From Streptomyces sp. SUK 48 (GTDB lineage Bacteria > Actinomycetota > Actinomycetes > Streptomycetales > Streptomycetaceae), in the NCBI RefSeq assembly GCF_009650765.1, contig NZ_CP045740.1, positions 3,262,001 to 3,326,000 on the forward strand: a stretch of 64,000 nucleotides of DNA. Direction: 5' to 3'. Below the pieces are notes generated by a model. It made no database searches and had not been told where the DNA came from. It was given only the letters and a program-made list of their open reading frames with translations. Position numbers and translations under genes: made by a program. This document shows, piece by piece, positions 44,928 to 53,565 of this stretch (the stretch's first letter is position 1; every line of letters starts with the position of its first letter).

Positions 44928-45365
44928 ATGTCGCTCTATGCCGCCTACGCCGGCAACCTCGACGCCCGGCTGATGTCCCGCCGCGCCCCGCACTCCCCGC
45001 TGCGCGCCACGGGCTGGCTGAACGACTGGCGGCTGACCTTCGGCGGGGAGCAGTTCGGCTGGGAGGGCGCGCTGGCGACGATCGTCGAGGAGCCGCTGGC
45101 CCAGGTGTTCGTGGGCCTGTACGACATCGCGCCCATGGACGAGGAGTCCCTCGACCGCTGGGACGGCGTGGACCTCGGCACGTACCGCCGGGTCCGGGTC
45201 CGCGTGCACACCCTGGACGGGGAGAAGCCGGCCTGGACCTATGTCCTCAACGACTACGAGGGCGGCCTCCCCTCGGCCCGCTACCTGGGCGAGATCGCCG
45301 ACGCCGTGGAGTCCGCCGGCGCGCCCCACGACTATGTGATGGAGCTGCGCAAGCGCCCCTGCTGA
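44928..45365 (+). CDS. Gamma-glutamylcyclotransferase-like protein
   Basis: 145 residues. N-terminal SLYAAYAGNLDARLMSRRAP matches the substrate-binding YGSNL-type loop of the GGCT/AIG2 fold. VGLYDIAPMDEESLDRWDG contains the acidic region expected for the catalytic Glu. It may cyclise gamma-glutamyl amines or amino acids to oxoproline. There is no ribosome binding site. TACCCT (44915-44920) ends seven bases before the ATG, so it is probably leaderless. Confidence 0.82.
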   Translation: MSLYAAYAGNLDARLMSRRAPHSPLRATGWLNDWRLTFGGEQFGWEGALATIVEEPLAQVFVGLYDIAPMDEESLDRWDGVDLGTYRRVRVRVHTLDGEKPAWTYVLNDYEGGLPSARYLGEIADAVESAGAPHDYVMELRKRPC

Positions 45366-45457
45366 CCGGCGCGCATCCCGCGCACCGATGAATTACCCGC
45401 GGTAATCCATCGTCGGAAACGACAAGACAACGATCCCAATCCCGTGAGGTCTGTCAT

Positions 45458-45469
45458 CTACGCGCGTAG
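45458..45469. promoter_or_regulatory. Nucleoside-regulon operator upstream of punA
   Basis: Perfect palindrome CTACGCGCGTAG, identical to 49592-49603 (deoC) and 61484-61495 (add). It overlaps the -35 position of the punA promoter, whose -10 is TACCCT at 45482-45487. Confidence 0.8.
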
Positions 45470-45494
45470 GCGAGAAGCGGCTACCCTCGTCCAC

Positions 45495-46319
45495 GTGAAC
45501 GCATCTCTTCTTCCGGACGACATCCAGGGCGACCCGTACGCCGCCGCCGACGCCGCCGCCGCGCGCCTGCGCGCACTGACCGGCGCCGAGACCCACGACG
45601 TCGCCCTCGTGATGGGCTCCGGCTGGGCTCCGGCCGTCGACGCCCTCGGCGCTCCCGACGCGGAGTTCCAGGTCACCGAGCTGCCGGGCTTCCCGCCGCC
45701 GGCCGTCGAGGGGCACGGCGGCAAGGTCCGCTCGTACACCTTCGGTGACAAGCGCGCCCTCGTCTTCCTGGGCCGTACCCACTACTACGAGGGCCGTGGC
45801 GTCGCCGCCGTCTCGCACGGCGTCCGTACGGCCGTCGCCGCCGGCTGCAAGACCATCGTGCTCACCAACGGGTGCGGCGGTCTGCGCGAGGGCATGCGCC
45901 CCGGCCAGCCGGTGCTGATCAGCGACCACATCAACCTCACGGCGACCTCGCCGATCGTGGGCGCGAACTTCGTCGACCTGACCGACCTGTACTCGCCGCG
46001 GCTGCGCGCCCTGTGCAAGGAGGTGGACCCCACCCTGGAGGAGGGTGTCTACGCGCAGTTCCCCGGCCCGCACTACGAGACCCCGGCCGAGATCCGCATG
46101 GCCCGTGTCATCGGCGCGGACCTGGTCGGCATGTCCACGGTCCTGGAGGCCATCGCGGCGCGCGAGGCCGGTGCCGAGGTCCTGGGCATCTCCCTGGTCA
46201 CCAACCTCGCCGCGGGCATGACCGGCGAGCCCCTCAACCACGAGGAAGTCCTCCAGGCCGGCCGCGACTCCGCCGCCCGCATGGGGACGCTGCTGGCCCA
46301 GGTGCTGCGCAAGCTGTAG
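45495..46319 (+). CDS. punA: Purine nucleoside phosphorylase
   Basis: 274 residues, the trimeric (class I) type. [11 protein letters not shown] is the phosphate site, [11 protein letters not shown] and [12 protein letters not shown] follow, and the base-binding block is [34 protein letters not shown]. It splits inosine, guanosine and deoxy forms into base and (deoxy)ribose 1-phosphate. The start is GTG 45495, seven bases after TACCCT, so leaderless. The palindrome CTACGCGCGTAG sits 25 bp before the start. Confidence 0.93.
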   Translation: MNASLLPDDIQGDPYAAADAAAARLRALTGAETHDVALVMGSGWAPAVDALGAPDAEFQVTELPGFPPPAVEGHGGKVRSYTFGDKRALVFLGRTHYYEGRGVAAVSHGVRTAVAAGCKTIVLTNGCGGLREGMRPGQPVLISDHINLTATSPIVGANFVDLTDLYSPRLRALCKEVDPTLEEGVYAQFPGPHYETPAEIRMARVIGADLVGMSTVLEAIAAREAGAEVLGISLVTNLAAGMTGEPLNHEEVLQAGRDSAARMGTLLAQVLRKL

Positions 46320-46976
46320 CCCCCGGCCGACGGTCCGGACATCGGGCGACCCGGACGCCGGGGCCCGGCCGGGCACCGGGAGCACGGGGGCTGCCGGGGC
46401 CGCGGTGGGGCGCGGCGGCCGTGGTGGGGCGCGGCGGCCACGGTGGGGCGGTGCGCGCGTGCCCCCGCCGGCGCCGGACCCCGCAGATGTCCGGCCGGCG
46501 CCGGGCGGCGTGCGTCCCGGCCCGCGTCGGACGGCCCGCGTCGGACGACCCGCGTCGGACGACCCGCGTGTCGAGTCCGGTGGCGGCTGACGGGCGTGGT
46601 CCGGACGAGGGCCGGGCGGCGCGAGTCGTCCGGCCGGGCAGCGGATCACATGCACGTTCCCGCCCGACGGCGGACCACGGGCCCGCCCCGGACGAGAGCC
46701 GGGCCGCGCGGGCCGTCCGGCCGGGCGGCGGGGCACGTGTGCATCCCGGTCGAGAGCCGGGCGGCGTGGACTGACCGGGCGGGCACCGGGTCGTGTGTAC
46801 GTCCCCGCCGACGGCATCACGTCCCCGCCGGCGGCGGACGGCGTGCGCGGTCCGGACGAGCAAGGCCCGGGCCGCCCCCGGAGCCATCCCCACCGCCCCG
46901 CCCCACCCGTCACCCATCCGGCCGACCGAGTCGGGCGGGCAGGACATCGGCAAACACAGGAGAGGTTGATCCCAAG
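46320..46976. repeat. 657-bp G+C-rich degenerate repeat block
   Basis: No gene is supported. It contains GGGGCGCGGCGGCC-type duplications (46404-46450), a 14-bp tandem GACSRCCCGCGTCG (about 46525-46567), and about 87-bp degenerate direct repeats beginning CCGGACGAG at 46601 and 46688, with a shorter third at about 46750. It separates punA from the mutase, with the mutase ribosome binding site AGGAGAGG at its end. Confidence 0.65.
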
Positions 46977-48620
46977 GTGCACGATCTGATCGCGCGGGCC
47001 AGCGCATGGCTCGCCGAGGACCCCGACCCGGACACCCGCGCCGAACTCGCCGAGCTGATCGAGGCCGGCGACGAGAAGGAACTGGCGGCGCGGTTCGCCG
47101 GCACCCTCCAGTTCGGCACCGCCGGCCTGCGCGGTGAACTCGGTGCCGGTCCGATGCGCATGAACCGGAACGTCGTCATCCGCGCCGCCGCCGGTCTCGC
47201 CGCGTACCTGAAGAAGAACGGCGCCCCCCACGGCGGCCCCGACGCCGGCCTCGTCGTCATCGGCTACGACGCCCGCCACAAGTCCGCCGACTTCGCCCGC
47301 GACACCGCCGCCGTGATGACCGGCGCCGGTCTGCGCGCCGCCGTACTCCCCCGCCCGCTGCCCACCCCCGTGCTCGCCTTCGCGATCCGGCACCTGGGCG
47401 CGGTCGCGGGCGTGGAGGTCACCGCGAGCCACAACCCGCCCCGGGACAACGGCTACAAGGTGTACCTGGGCGACGGCTCCCAGATCGTGCCCCCGGCCGA
47501 CGCGGGCATCGCCGCCGAGATCGACGCGATCGCCTCCCTGCACGACGTACCCCGCCCGGAGTCCGGCTGGGAGACCCTGGACGACGCGGTCCTGGACGCC
47601 TATCTCGCCCGTACGGACGCCGTACTGGCCGCCGGCTCCCCCCGCACCGCCCGCACCGTCTACACCGCCATGCACGGCGTCGGCAAGGACGTCCTCCTCG
47701 CCGCCTTCGCCCGGGCCGGCTTCCCGGAGCCCGTGCTGGTCGCCGAACAGGCCGAGCCCGACCCGGACTTCCCGACCGTCGCCTTCCCCAACCCGGAGGA
47801 GCCGGGCGCGATGGACCTGGCGTTCGGCCTGGCCCGCGCGACCGATCCGGACCTGGTCATCGCCAACGACCCGGACGCCGACCGCTGCGCCGTGGCCGTC
47901 AAGGACGGCGGCGAGTGGCGGATGCTGCGCGGCGACGAGGTCGGCGCGCTGCTCGCCGCCCACCTGGTGCGCCGGGGCGTCCAGGGCACCTTCGCGGAGT
48001 CGATCGTCTCCTCCTCGCTGCTCGGCCGGATCGCCGGCAAGGCGGGGCTGCCGTACGAGGAGACGCTCACCGGCTTCAAGTGGATCGCCCGCGTCGACGG
48101 CCTGCGCTACGGCTACGAGGAGGCCCTCGGCTACTGCGTGGACCCCGAGGGCGTGCGCGACAAGGACGGCATCACCGCGGCCCTCCTGATCACCGAGCTG
48201 GCGTCCGGGCTGAAGGAGGAGGGCCGTACCCTCCTCGACCTCCTGGACGACCTCGCCGTCGAGCACGGCCTGCACGCCACCGACCAGCTGTCCGTGCGCG
48301 TCCAGGACCTCTCCCTGATCGCCGACGCGATGCGCCGCCTGCGCGAGCAGCCCCCGACGCGGCTCGCGGGCCTGGCCATCACCCGGGCGGAGGACCTGAC
48401 CCGGGGCACCGAGACGCTGCCGCCGACGGACGGCCTGCGCTACACCCTGGACGGCGCCCGCGTCATCGTCCGGCCCAGCGGCACCGAGCCGAAGCTGAAG
48501 TGCTACCTGGAGGTCGTCGTACCGGTTCCGGACCGCGCGGACCTCCCGGCGGCGCACGCCCGCGCGAAGGAGCTCCTGGAGGCCGTCAAGCGCGACCTCT
48601 CCGCGGCCGCCGGCATCTGA
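46977..48620 (+). CDS. Phosphohexomutase-family enzyme, possible phosphopentomutase
   Basis: 547 residues. The phosphoserine loop is VTASHNPPRDNGYKVY, the metal loop is IANDPDADRCAV, the sugar loop is GYEEALGYCVD, and the phosphate loop is VRPSGTEPKLKCYLEV. All four functional loops are intact. It is usually annotated as phosphomannomutase, but length and order match the PGM2-like group, which includes phosphopentomutases. It lies between punA (makes pentose 1-phosphate) and deoC (uses deoxyribose 5-phosphate), the step a phosphopentomutase would fill. The start is GTG 46977. Confidence 0.87.
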   Translation: MHDLIARASAWLAEDPDPDTRAELAELIEAGDEKELAARFAGTLQFGTAGLRGELGAGPMRMNRNVVIRAAAGLAAYLKKNGAPHGGPDAGLVVIGYDARHKSADFARDTAAVMTGAGLRAAVLPRPLPTPVLAFAIRHLGAVAGVEVTASHNPPRDNGYKVYLGDGSQIVPPADAGIAAEIDAIASLHDVPRPESGWETLDDAVLDAYLARTDAVLAAGSPRTARTVYTAMHGVGKDVLLAAFARAGFPEPVLVAEQAEPDPDFPTVAFPNPEEPGAMDLAFGLARATDPDLVIANDPDADRCAVAVKDGGEWRMLRGDEVGALLAAHLVRRGVQGTFAESIVSSSLLGRIAGKAGLPYEETLTGFKWIARVDGLRYGYEEALGYCVDPEGVRDKDGITAALLITELASGLKEEGRTLLDLLDDLAVEHGLHATDQLSVRVQDLSLIADAMRRLREQPPTRLAGLAITRAEDLTRGTETLPPTDGLRYTLDGARVIVRPSGTEPKLKCYLEVVVPVPDRADLPAAHARAKELLEAVKRDLSAAAGI

Positions 48621-48627
48621 AACCGCC

Positions 48628-48677
48628 GCGGCCACCGGAAGACACCGGAAACGCGGCCACCGGAAATCACCGGAAAA
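48628..48677. repeat. 25-bp tandem duplication at the mutase 3' end
   Basis: Two units (48628-48652, 48653-48677), each starting GCGGCCACCGGAA and differing at three bases. They lie eight bases after the stop codon and before the terminator. Confidence 0.82.
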
Positions 48678-48728
48678 GCGAGGGGCACCCCCCCCGGATC
48701 GGTCCCGATCCCAGGGGGCGCCCCTCGC
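48678..48728 (+). terminator. Terminator of the mutase gene
   Basis: GCGAGGGGC and its complement enclose an inner C-run/G-run region. Confidence 0.7.
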
Positions 48729-48773
48729 GCGTACCGGCGCCGCGAACGCCGTACGGCCCGTACCGCCGTCTTC

Positions 48774-49466
48774 TCAGCCGCCGGTCGCCAGCAGGATCAC
48801 CAGCAGTACGGCGCCCGCCAGCGTCGGCGCCGCCACCTCGTAGGCCCAGCGGATCGTCGTACCGCCCTGGGCGGGCTCCTCGTTCCCGCGCCGGTCCAGG
48901 AGGTCGCGCAGGTCGTCCATGACCTTGTCGCTCTCCGCGCGGCTCGGCCCGTCGCCCCCGGCGCCGAGAGTGCCGAAGCCGACGCCCCGGGCGCCGATCC
49001 CGCCGCCGAGCCCCGCGCTGCCCGTCGCCGACCGCCGTGCCGCGGCCGCCGCCCGCCGCTCGGCCTTCTTGCGGCCGCGCAGCGACACGGGGACGGCCCA
49101 CAGCTGGTACTTGGCGCCGGACTTGGTGCGCACCTCGTTGGTGAAGCTGGAGCGCAGCGCCTCCACCTCGGTCCACGGCACGGTGATCACCCGGTACGGG
49201 TTGCGGATCCGCAGCCGGTCCTCGTTGGCGAACACGGCAGGGCGCAGCGTGAAGGCGATCACCAGCGGCAGCACCAGGATCATCGAGGCCAGCGCGAGCC
49301 ACGGGGTGCGGCCGTGGCCCTTGAACAGCGCGTCGAAGCCCAGCCAGGCGACGACCGCGAGCAGCAGCGCGCCGCCCGCGAGCCCCATGGGCGAGCGGTA
49401 GATCCGGTCCTTCACGGCGGGTACCGGAGGCTGCGACGCGGGTGGCTTGTTGTCCGGGGTCGTCAT
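48774..49466 (-). CDS. PH-domain (bPH-like) membrane protein
   Basis: 230 residues. Two N-terminal membrane helices (about residues 27-45 and 56-74) precede a pleckstrin-homology-like domain (about 80-130, LRIRNPYRVITVPWTEVEALR). A flexible Gly/Arg linker and a C-terminal membrane helix follow. It belongs to the actinobacterial low-molecular-weight PH protein group (cf. mycobacterial CFP6-like). Function unknown. It is divergent from deoC. The start at 49466 is preferred. An ATG five codons upstream is an alternative. Confidence 0.8.
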   Translation of the reverse strand: MTTPDNKPPASQPPVPAVKDRIYRSPMGLAGGALLLAVVAWLGFDALFKGHGRTPWLALASMILVLPLVIAFTLRPAVFANEDRLRIRNPYRVITVPWTEVEALRSSFTNEVRTKSGAKYQLWAVPVSLRGRKKAERRAAAAARRSATGSAGLGGGIGARGVGFGTLGAGGDGPSRAESDKVMDDLRDLLDRRGNEEPAQGGTTIRWAYEVAAPTLAGAVLLVILLATGG

Positions 49467-49591
49467 GGCCCGATTGTGCATGACGCCGCGGCGGGCGCCG
49501 CCATGTGCCCCGGCACCCGTATCCATCCGTGATCTTCCGGGCTCCGCACGGACCGGAGAGACCCGGAATCCGCCCCGGGGGTGTACAGCAG

Positions 49592-49603
49592 CTACGCGCG
49601 TAG
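49592..49603. promoter_or_regulatory. Nucleoside-regulon operator in the deoC promoter
   Basis: Perfect palindrome CTACGCGCGTAG, one base upstream of the -10 TATGCT (49605-49610). Confidence 0.8.
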
Positions 49604-49616
49604 ATATGCTCGTCTG

Positions 49617-50582
49617 GTGACCATGCCCACCACCGCACCCCCCGCACATGCGCTCGCCGACGTCACCGCGTCCGACAGCACGCTGCGCCGCTTCCTGCAC
49701 GGGCTGCCCGGCGTCGACGCGGTCGGCCTGGAGGCGCGCGCCGCGTCGCTCGGCACCCGTTCCATCAAGACCACCGCGAAGGCGTACGCCATCGACCTCG
49801 CCATCTCGATGGTCGACCTGACGACGCTGGAAGGCGCGGACACCCCGGGCAAGGTCCGGGCGCTCGGCGCCAAGGCGGTCCACCCCGACCCGACCGACCG
49901 CACCGCCCCGACCACGGCCGCGGTCTGCGTCTACCCGGACATGGTGGCCGTCGCCAAGGAGGCCGTCGCCGGCTCCCACGTCAAGGTCGCCTCGGTCGCC
50001 ACCGCCTTCCCGGCCGGCCGCGCCGCCCTCGAGGTGAAGCTGGCCGACGTGCGGGACGCCGTCGCCGCGGGCGCCGACGAGATCGACATGGTCATCGACC
50101 GCGGCGCGTTCCTCGCGGGCAAGTACCTGAAGGTGTACGACGAGATCGTCGCCGTCAAGGAAGCCTGCGGGACGAGCGCCCGGCTGAAGGTCATCTTCGA
50201 GACCGGCGAGCTGTCGACGTACGACAACATCCGCCGCGCCTCCTGGCTCGGCATGATCGCCGGCGCCGACTTCATCAAGACCTCGACGGGCAAGGTCGCC
50301 GTCAACGCGACGCCCGCCAACACCCTGCTGATGCTGGAGGCGGTGCGCGACTTCCGCGCCCAGACCGGCATCCAGGTCGGCGTGAAGCCGGCCGGCGGCA
50401 TCCGCACGACCAAGGACGCCGTCAAGTTCCTCGTCCTGGTCAACGAGACGGCGGGCCAGGACTGGCTGGACAACCACTGGTTCCGCTTCGGCGCCTCCTC
50501 GCTGCTGAACGACCTGCTGATGCAGCGTCAGAAGCTGGCCACCGGCCGTTACTCCGGCCCCGACTACGTGACGGTGGACTGA
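49617..50582 (+). CDS. deoC: Deoxyribose-phosphate aldolase
   Basis: 321 residues, a TIM-barrel class I aldolase of the long actinobacterial type. The Schiff-base Lys is in ADFIKTSTGK. AVCVYPDMV, EIDMVIDRGAF and KPAGGIRT are family blocks. It splits deoxyribose 5-phosphate to acetaldehyde and glyceraldehyde 3-phosphate. Initiation at GTG 49617 is six bases after TATGCT, so it is leaderless. The ATG two codons later is the other candidate. The downstream aldehyde dehydrogenase gene, five bases away, could oxidise the acetaldehyde. Confidence 0.93.
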   Translation: MTMPTTAPPAHALADVTASDSTLRRFLHGLPGVDAVGLEARAASLGTRSIKTTAKAYAIDLAISMVDLTTLEGADTPGKVRALGAKAVHPDPTDRTAPTTAAVCVYPDMVAVAKEAVAGSHVKVASVATAFPAGRAALEVKLADVRDAVAAGADEIDMVIDRGAFLAGKYLKVYDEIVAVKEACGTSARLKVIFETGELSTYDNIRRASWLGMIAGADFIKTSTGKVAVNATPANTLLMLEAVRDFRAQTGIQVGVKPAGGIRTTKDAVKFLVLVNETAGQDWLDNHWFRFGASSLLNDLLMQRQKLATGRYSGPDYVTVD

Positions 50583-50587
50583 TCACC

Positions 50588-52030
50588 ATGGCATCCGCAT
50601 CCGCATTCGAGTACGCACCCGCGCCCGAGTCCCGCTCGGTCGTCGACCTCGCGCCGTCCTACGGCCTGTTCATCGACGGCGAGTTCACCGACGCCACCGG
50701 CGGCAAGGTCTTCAAGACCGTCTCGCCGTCCACCGAAGAGGTGCTGTCGGAGGTCGCCGAAGCCTCCGAGGAGGACGTCGACCGCGCCGTGAAGGCCGCC
50801 CGCAGGGCCTTCGAGAAGTGGTCCGCGCTGCCCGGCGCCGAGCGCGCCAAGTACCTGTTCCGCATCGCCCGGATCATCCAGGAGCGCAGCCGCGAACTGG
50901 CCGTCCTGGAGACGCTGGACAACGGCAAGCCGATCAAGGAGACCCGCGACGCGGACCTCCCCCTGGTCGCGGCCCACTTCTTCTACTACGCGGGCTGGGC
51001 CGACAAGCTCGACCACGCGGGCTTCGGCGCCGAGCCGCGGCCGCTGGGCGTGGCCGGCCAGGTCATCCCGTGGAACTTCCCGCTGCTGATGCTGGCCTGG
51101 AAGATCGCCCCGGCGCTCGCGACCGGCAACACGGTCGTCCTGAAGCCCGCCGAGACCACCCCGCTGTCCGCCCTGTTCTTCGCGGACATCTGCCGCCAGG
51201 CGGGCCTGCCCAAGGGCGTCGTCAACATCGTGACCGGTGACGGCCGTACCGGCGCCGCCCTGGTCGCGCACCCGGACGTGAACAAGGTCGCGTTCACCGG
51301 CTCGACGGCGGTCGGCAAGGCGATCGCGCGGACCGTGGCCGGCACGCGCAAGAAGCTCACCCTCGAACTCGGCGGCAAGGGCGCGAACATCGTCTTCGAC
51401 GACGCCCCGATCGACCAGGCTGTCGAGGGCATCGTGAACGGCATCTTCTTCAACCAGGGCCAGGTCTGCTGCGCCGGCTCGCGGCTGATCGTCCAGGAGT
51501 CGATCCAGGACGAGCTGCTGGACGCGCTGAAGCGCCGCCTGTCCACGCTGCGCCTGGGCGACCCGCTGGACAAGAACACCGACATCGGCGCGATCAACTC
51601 CGCGGAGCAGCTGGCCCGGATCACCGCGCTGGCCGACGCGGGCGAGGCGGAGGGCGCCGAGCGCTGGTCCCCCGCCTGCGAACTGCCGGACGCCGGCTAC
51701 TGGTTCGCGCCGACGCTCTTCACGAACGTCACCCAGGCCCACACCATCGCCCGCGAGGAGATCTTCGGCCCGGTGCTGTCGGTCCTCTCCTTCCGCACCC
51801 CGGACGAGGCGGTCGCCAAGGCGAACAACACGCAGTACGGCCTGTCGGCGGGCATCTGGTCCGAGAAGGGCTCCCGCATCCTGGCCGTCGCGAGCAAGCT
51901 GCGCGCCGGTGTCGTCTGGTCCAACACGTTCAACAAGTTCGACCCCACCTCGCCGTTCGGCGGCTACAAGGAGTCGGGCTTCGGCCGCGAGGGCGGTCGC
52001 CACGGCCTGGAGGCGTACCTCGATGTCTGA
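50588..52030 (+). CDS. Aldehyde dehydrogenase (catalytic)
   Basis: 480 residues. The active site is complete: PWNFPLL, KPAETTPLS, FTGSTAVGKAI, ELGGKGANIVF with the catalytic Glu, and the nucleophile Cys in NQGQVCCAGSR. EEIFGPVLSVL and FGGYKESGFGRE close the fold. It starts five bases after deoC and is overlapped eight bases by the next gene, so all three are one operon. In this setting it would remove acetaldehyde from the DeoC reaction. Confidence 0.92.
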   Translation: MASASAFEYAPAPESRSVVDLAPSYGLFIDGEFTDATGGKVFKTVSPSTEEVLSEVAEASEEDVDRAVKAARRAFEKWSALPGAERAKYLFRIARIIQERSRELAVLETLDNGKPIKETRDADLPLVAAHFFYYAGWADKLDHAGFGAEPRPLGVAGQVIPWNFPLLMLAWKIAPALATGNTVVLKPAETTPLSALFFADICRQAGLPKGVVNIVTGDGRTGAALVAHPDVNKVAFTGSTAVGKAIARTVAGTRKKLTLELGGKGANIVFDDAPIDQAVEGIVNGIFFNQGQVCCAGSRLIVQESIQDELLDALKRRLSTLRLGDPLDKNTDIGAINSAEQLARITALADAGEAEGAERWSPACELPDAGYWFAPTLFTNVTQAHTIAREEIFGPVLSVLSFRTPDEAVAKANNTQYGLSAGIWSEKGSRILAVASKLRAGVVWSNTFNKFDPTSPFGGYKESGFGREGGRHGLEAYLDV

Positions 52031-52910
52031 CGCACGACTTTCCGTCTTCAAGACCTACAAGCTGTACGTGGGCGGCAAGTTCCCGCGTTCCGAGAGCGGC
52101 CGGGTGTACGAGGTGACGGACCCGAAGAACAACTGGCTGGCCAACGCACCGCTGTCCTCCCGCAAGGACGCCCGGGACGCGGTGGTCGCGGCCCGCAAGG
52201 CGTTCGGCGGCTGGTCCGGCGCGACCGCGTACAACCGCGGTCAGGTCCTGTACCGGGTCGCGGAGATGCTGGAGGGCCGCCGCGAGCAGTTCGTGCGCGA
52301 GGTGGCCGAGGCGGAGGGCCTGTCGAAGTCCAAGGCCGCCGCCGTCGTGGACGCCGCGATCGACCGCTGGGTCTGGTACGCCGGCTGGACCGACAAGATC
52401 GCCCAGGTGGTCGGCGGCGCGAACCCGGTCGCGGGCCCGTTCTTCAACCTCTCCTCGCCGGAGCCGACGGGCGTGGTCGCCGTACTGGCCCCCCAGGAGT
52501 CGTCGTTCCTCGGCCTGGTCTCGGTCCTCGCCCCGGTGATCGCCACCGGCAACACGGCCGTCGTCATCGCCGCCGAGAAGGCCCCGCTCCCGGCGCTCTC
52601 CCTCGCCGAGGTGCTGGACACGTCCGACGTCCCGGGCGGCGTGGTGAACATCCTCTCCGGCCGCCCGTCCGAGATCGCCCCCTCGCTGGCCGCGCACCAG
52701 GACGTGAACGCGATCGATCTCGCGGGCGCGGACGAGGAGTTGGCCAAGGAACTGGAGATCGCCGCCGCCGACAACCTGAAGCGCGTCCTGCGCCCCCGGG
52801 ACGTCGACTTCACGGCGACCCCCGGCACCGAACGCCTGACGGCCTTCCTGGAGACGAAGACCGTGTGGCACACGACGGGCGCACTGGGCGCCGCGGGTTC
52901 GTCGTACTGA
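52023..52910 (+). CDS. Aldehyde dehydrogenase-like protein lacking the catalytic half
   Basis: 295 residues, about 60 percent of a normal ALDH. It has its own N terminus (YKLYVGGKFPRSESGRVYEV) and the coenzyme-domain pattern (GVVAVLAPQESSFLG, IATGNTAVVIAAEKAPLPALSL, VPGGVVNILSG). The region that should hold the catalytic Glu and Cys is absent; instead it ends soon after ADNLKRVLRPRDVD. It is not a frameshifted piece of the preceding gene. In order and size, 480 + 295 resembles a split ALDH16, whose second domain also lacks the Cys. It is probably a structural partner. Confidence 0.82.
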   Translation: MSDARLSVFKTYKLYVGGKFPRSESGRVYEVTDPKNNWLANAPLSSRKDARDAVVAARKAFGGWSGATAYNRGQVLYRVAEMLEGRREQFVREVAEAEGLSKSKAAAVVDAAIDRWVWYAGWTDKIAQVVGGANPVAGPFFNLSSPEPTGVVAVLAPQESSFLGLVSVLAPVIATGNTAVVIAAEKAPLPALSLAEVLDTSDVPGGVVNILSGRPSEIAPSLAAHQDVNAIDLAGADEELAKELEIAAADNLKRVLRPRDVDFTATPGTERLTAFLETKTVWHTTGALGAAGSSY

Positions 52911-53002
52911 CGGACTGGTGACGGACTACCGACTGGCTGCTGACGGGGTCCGCGCGGGGAACCGTCGCCGTCGGCCGGGTGCGGGTCGCACTCGGCCGAT
53001 CG

Positions 53003-53035
53003 CGCGGTTCCCCGCGCCCCGTTGCAAGGCGCCCT
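53003..53035. repeat. Dispersed repeat (GGTTCCCCGCGCCCC type)
   Basis: Related to 32187-32212. It ends at the 3' end of the secreted-protein gene and may act as a terminator there. Confidence 0.5.
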
Positions 53036-53438
53036 AGTGGCTCAGCCCCGACAGCACCTGGCCCACCACCGGGAGGCTGCCCAGGGACTGGGCCTCGGCG
53101 ATCGGGGCGGTCAGCATCTGGGAGCCCACCGGCTTGAAGTCGGCGATCTGGGTGCCCACTCCGTTGTCGAGGGGGTCGACGCCGGTGCCCGCGAGGGGGT
53201 TGGGCTTGAGGCCGGCGACCGGGCCGGTGACGTAGCCGAGCGTGCCGGTGAGGACCGTGAGGCCCGCCTGGGGGTCGATGTTGCCCAGGGAGGTCGGCCG
53301 CCACGGCACGTGCACGAGCGGTGCGCCCGTGTCCGCGTGGGCCGTCGCCGCGCCCGCGCCCAGCGCCGCGCCGGCGGTCACGAGGGCGAACAGGGCACGG
53401 CGCGCGGTGGGGTGCTGGGGCTTGCTGTGTCGGGCCAT
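53034..53438 (-). CDS. Small secreted protein
   Basis: 134 residues. Signal peptide MARHSKPQHPTARRALFALV with cleavage near AHADTG. The mature part of about 100 residues is rich in Gly/Pro/Leu (LGNIDPQAGLTVLTGTLGYV, then PLAGTGVDPLDNGVGTQI), without cysteines or catalytic motifs. It looks like the small secreted ATP-independent proteins common in streptomycetes. Function unknown. AAGGTGG precedes the ATG. Divergent from the kinase gene. Confidence 0.8.
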   Translation of the reverse strand: MARHSKPQHPTARRALFALVTAGAALGAGAATAHADTGAPLVHVPWRPTSLGNIDPQAGLTVLTGTLGYVTGPVAGLKPNPLAGTGVDPLDNGVGTQIADFKPVGSQMLTAPIAEAQSLGSLPVVGQVLSGLSH

Positions 53439-53565
53439 CGCTGGTGCCACCTTCTGGTGCGCAGGGTAATGATGTCGCGACACAGGGTAGTTGAGAAGTG
53501 ACCCGCGCTTCAAAAGCGAACCGCGGGGTCGGCAGGTGCCACGCCATGCGTCAAACTGGTGTTCC

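Noticed and set aside
45393..48635. Very long antisense open frame (about 1080 codons) opposite punA and the mutase
   Set aside because: Typical shadow of high third-position G+C genes; no domain, and both sense genes are unmistakable.
52023..52910. Second ALDH as a frameshifted remnant of the first
   Set aside because: It has its own complete N-terminal ALDH segment, so it is a separate protein, not the missing end of the first.
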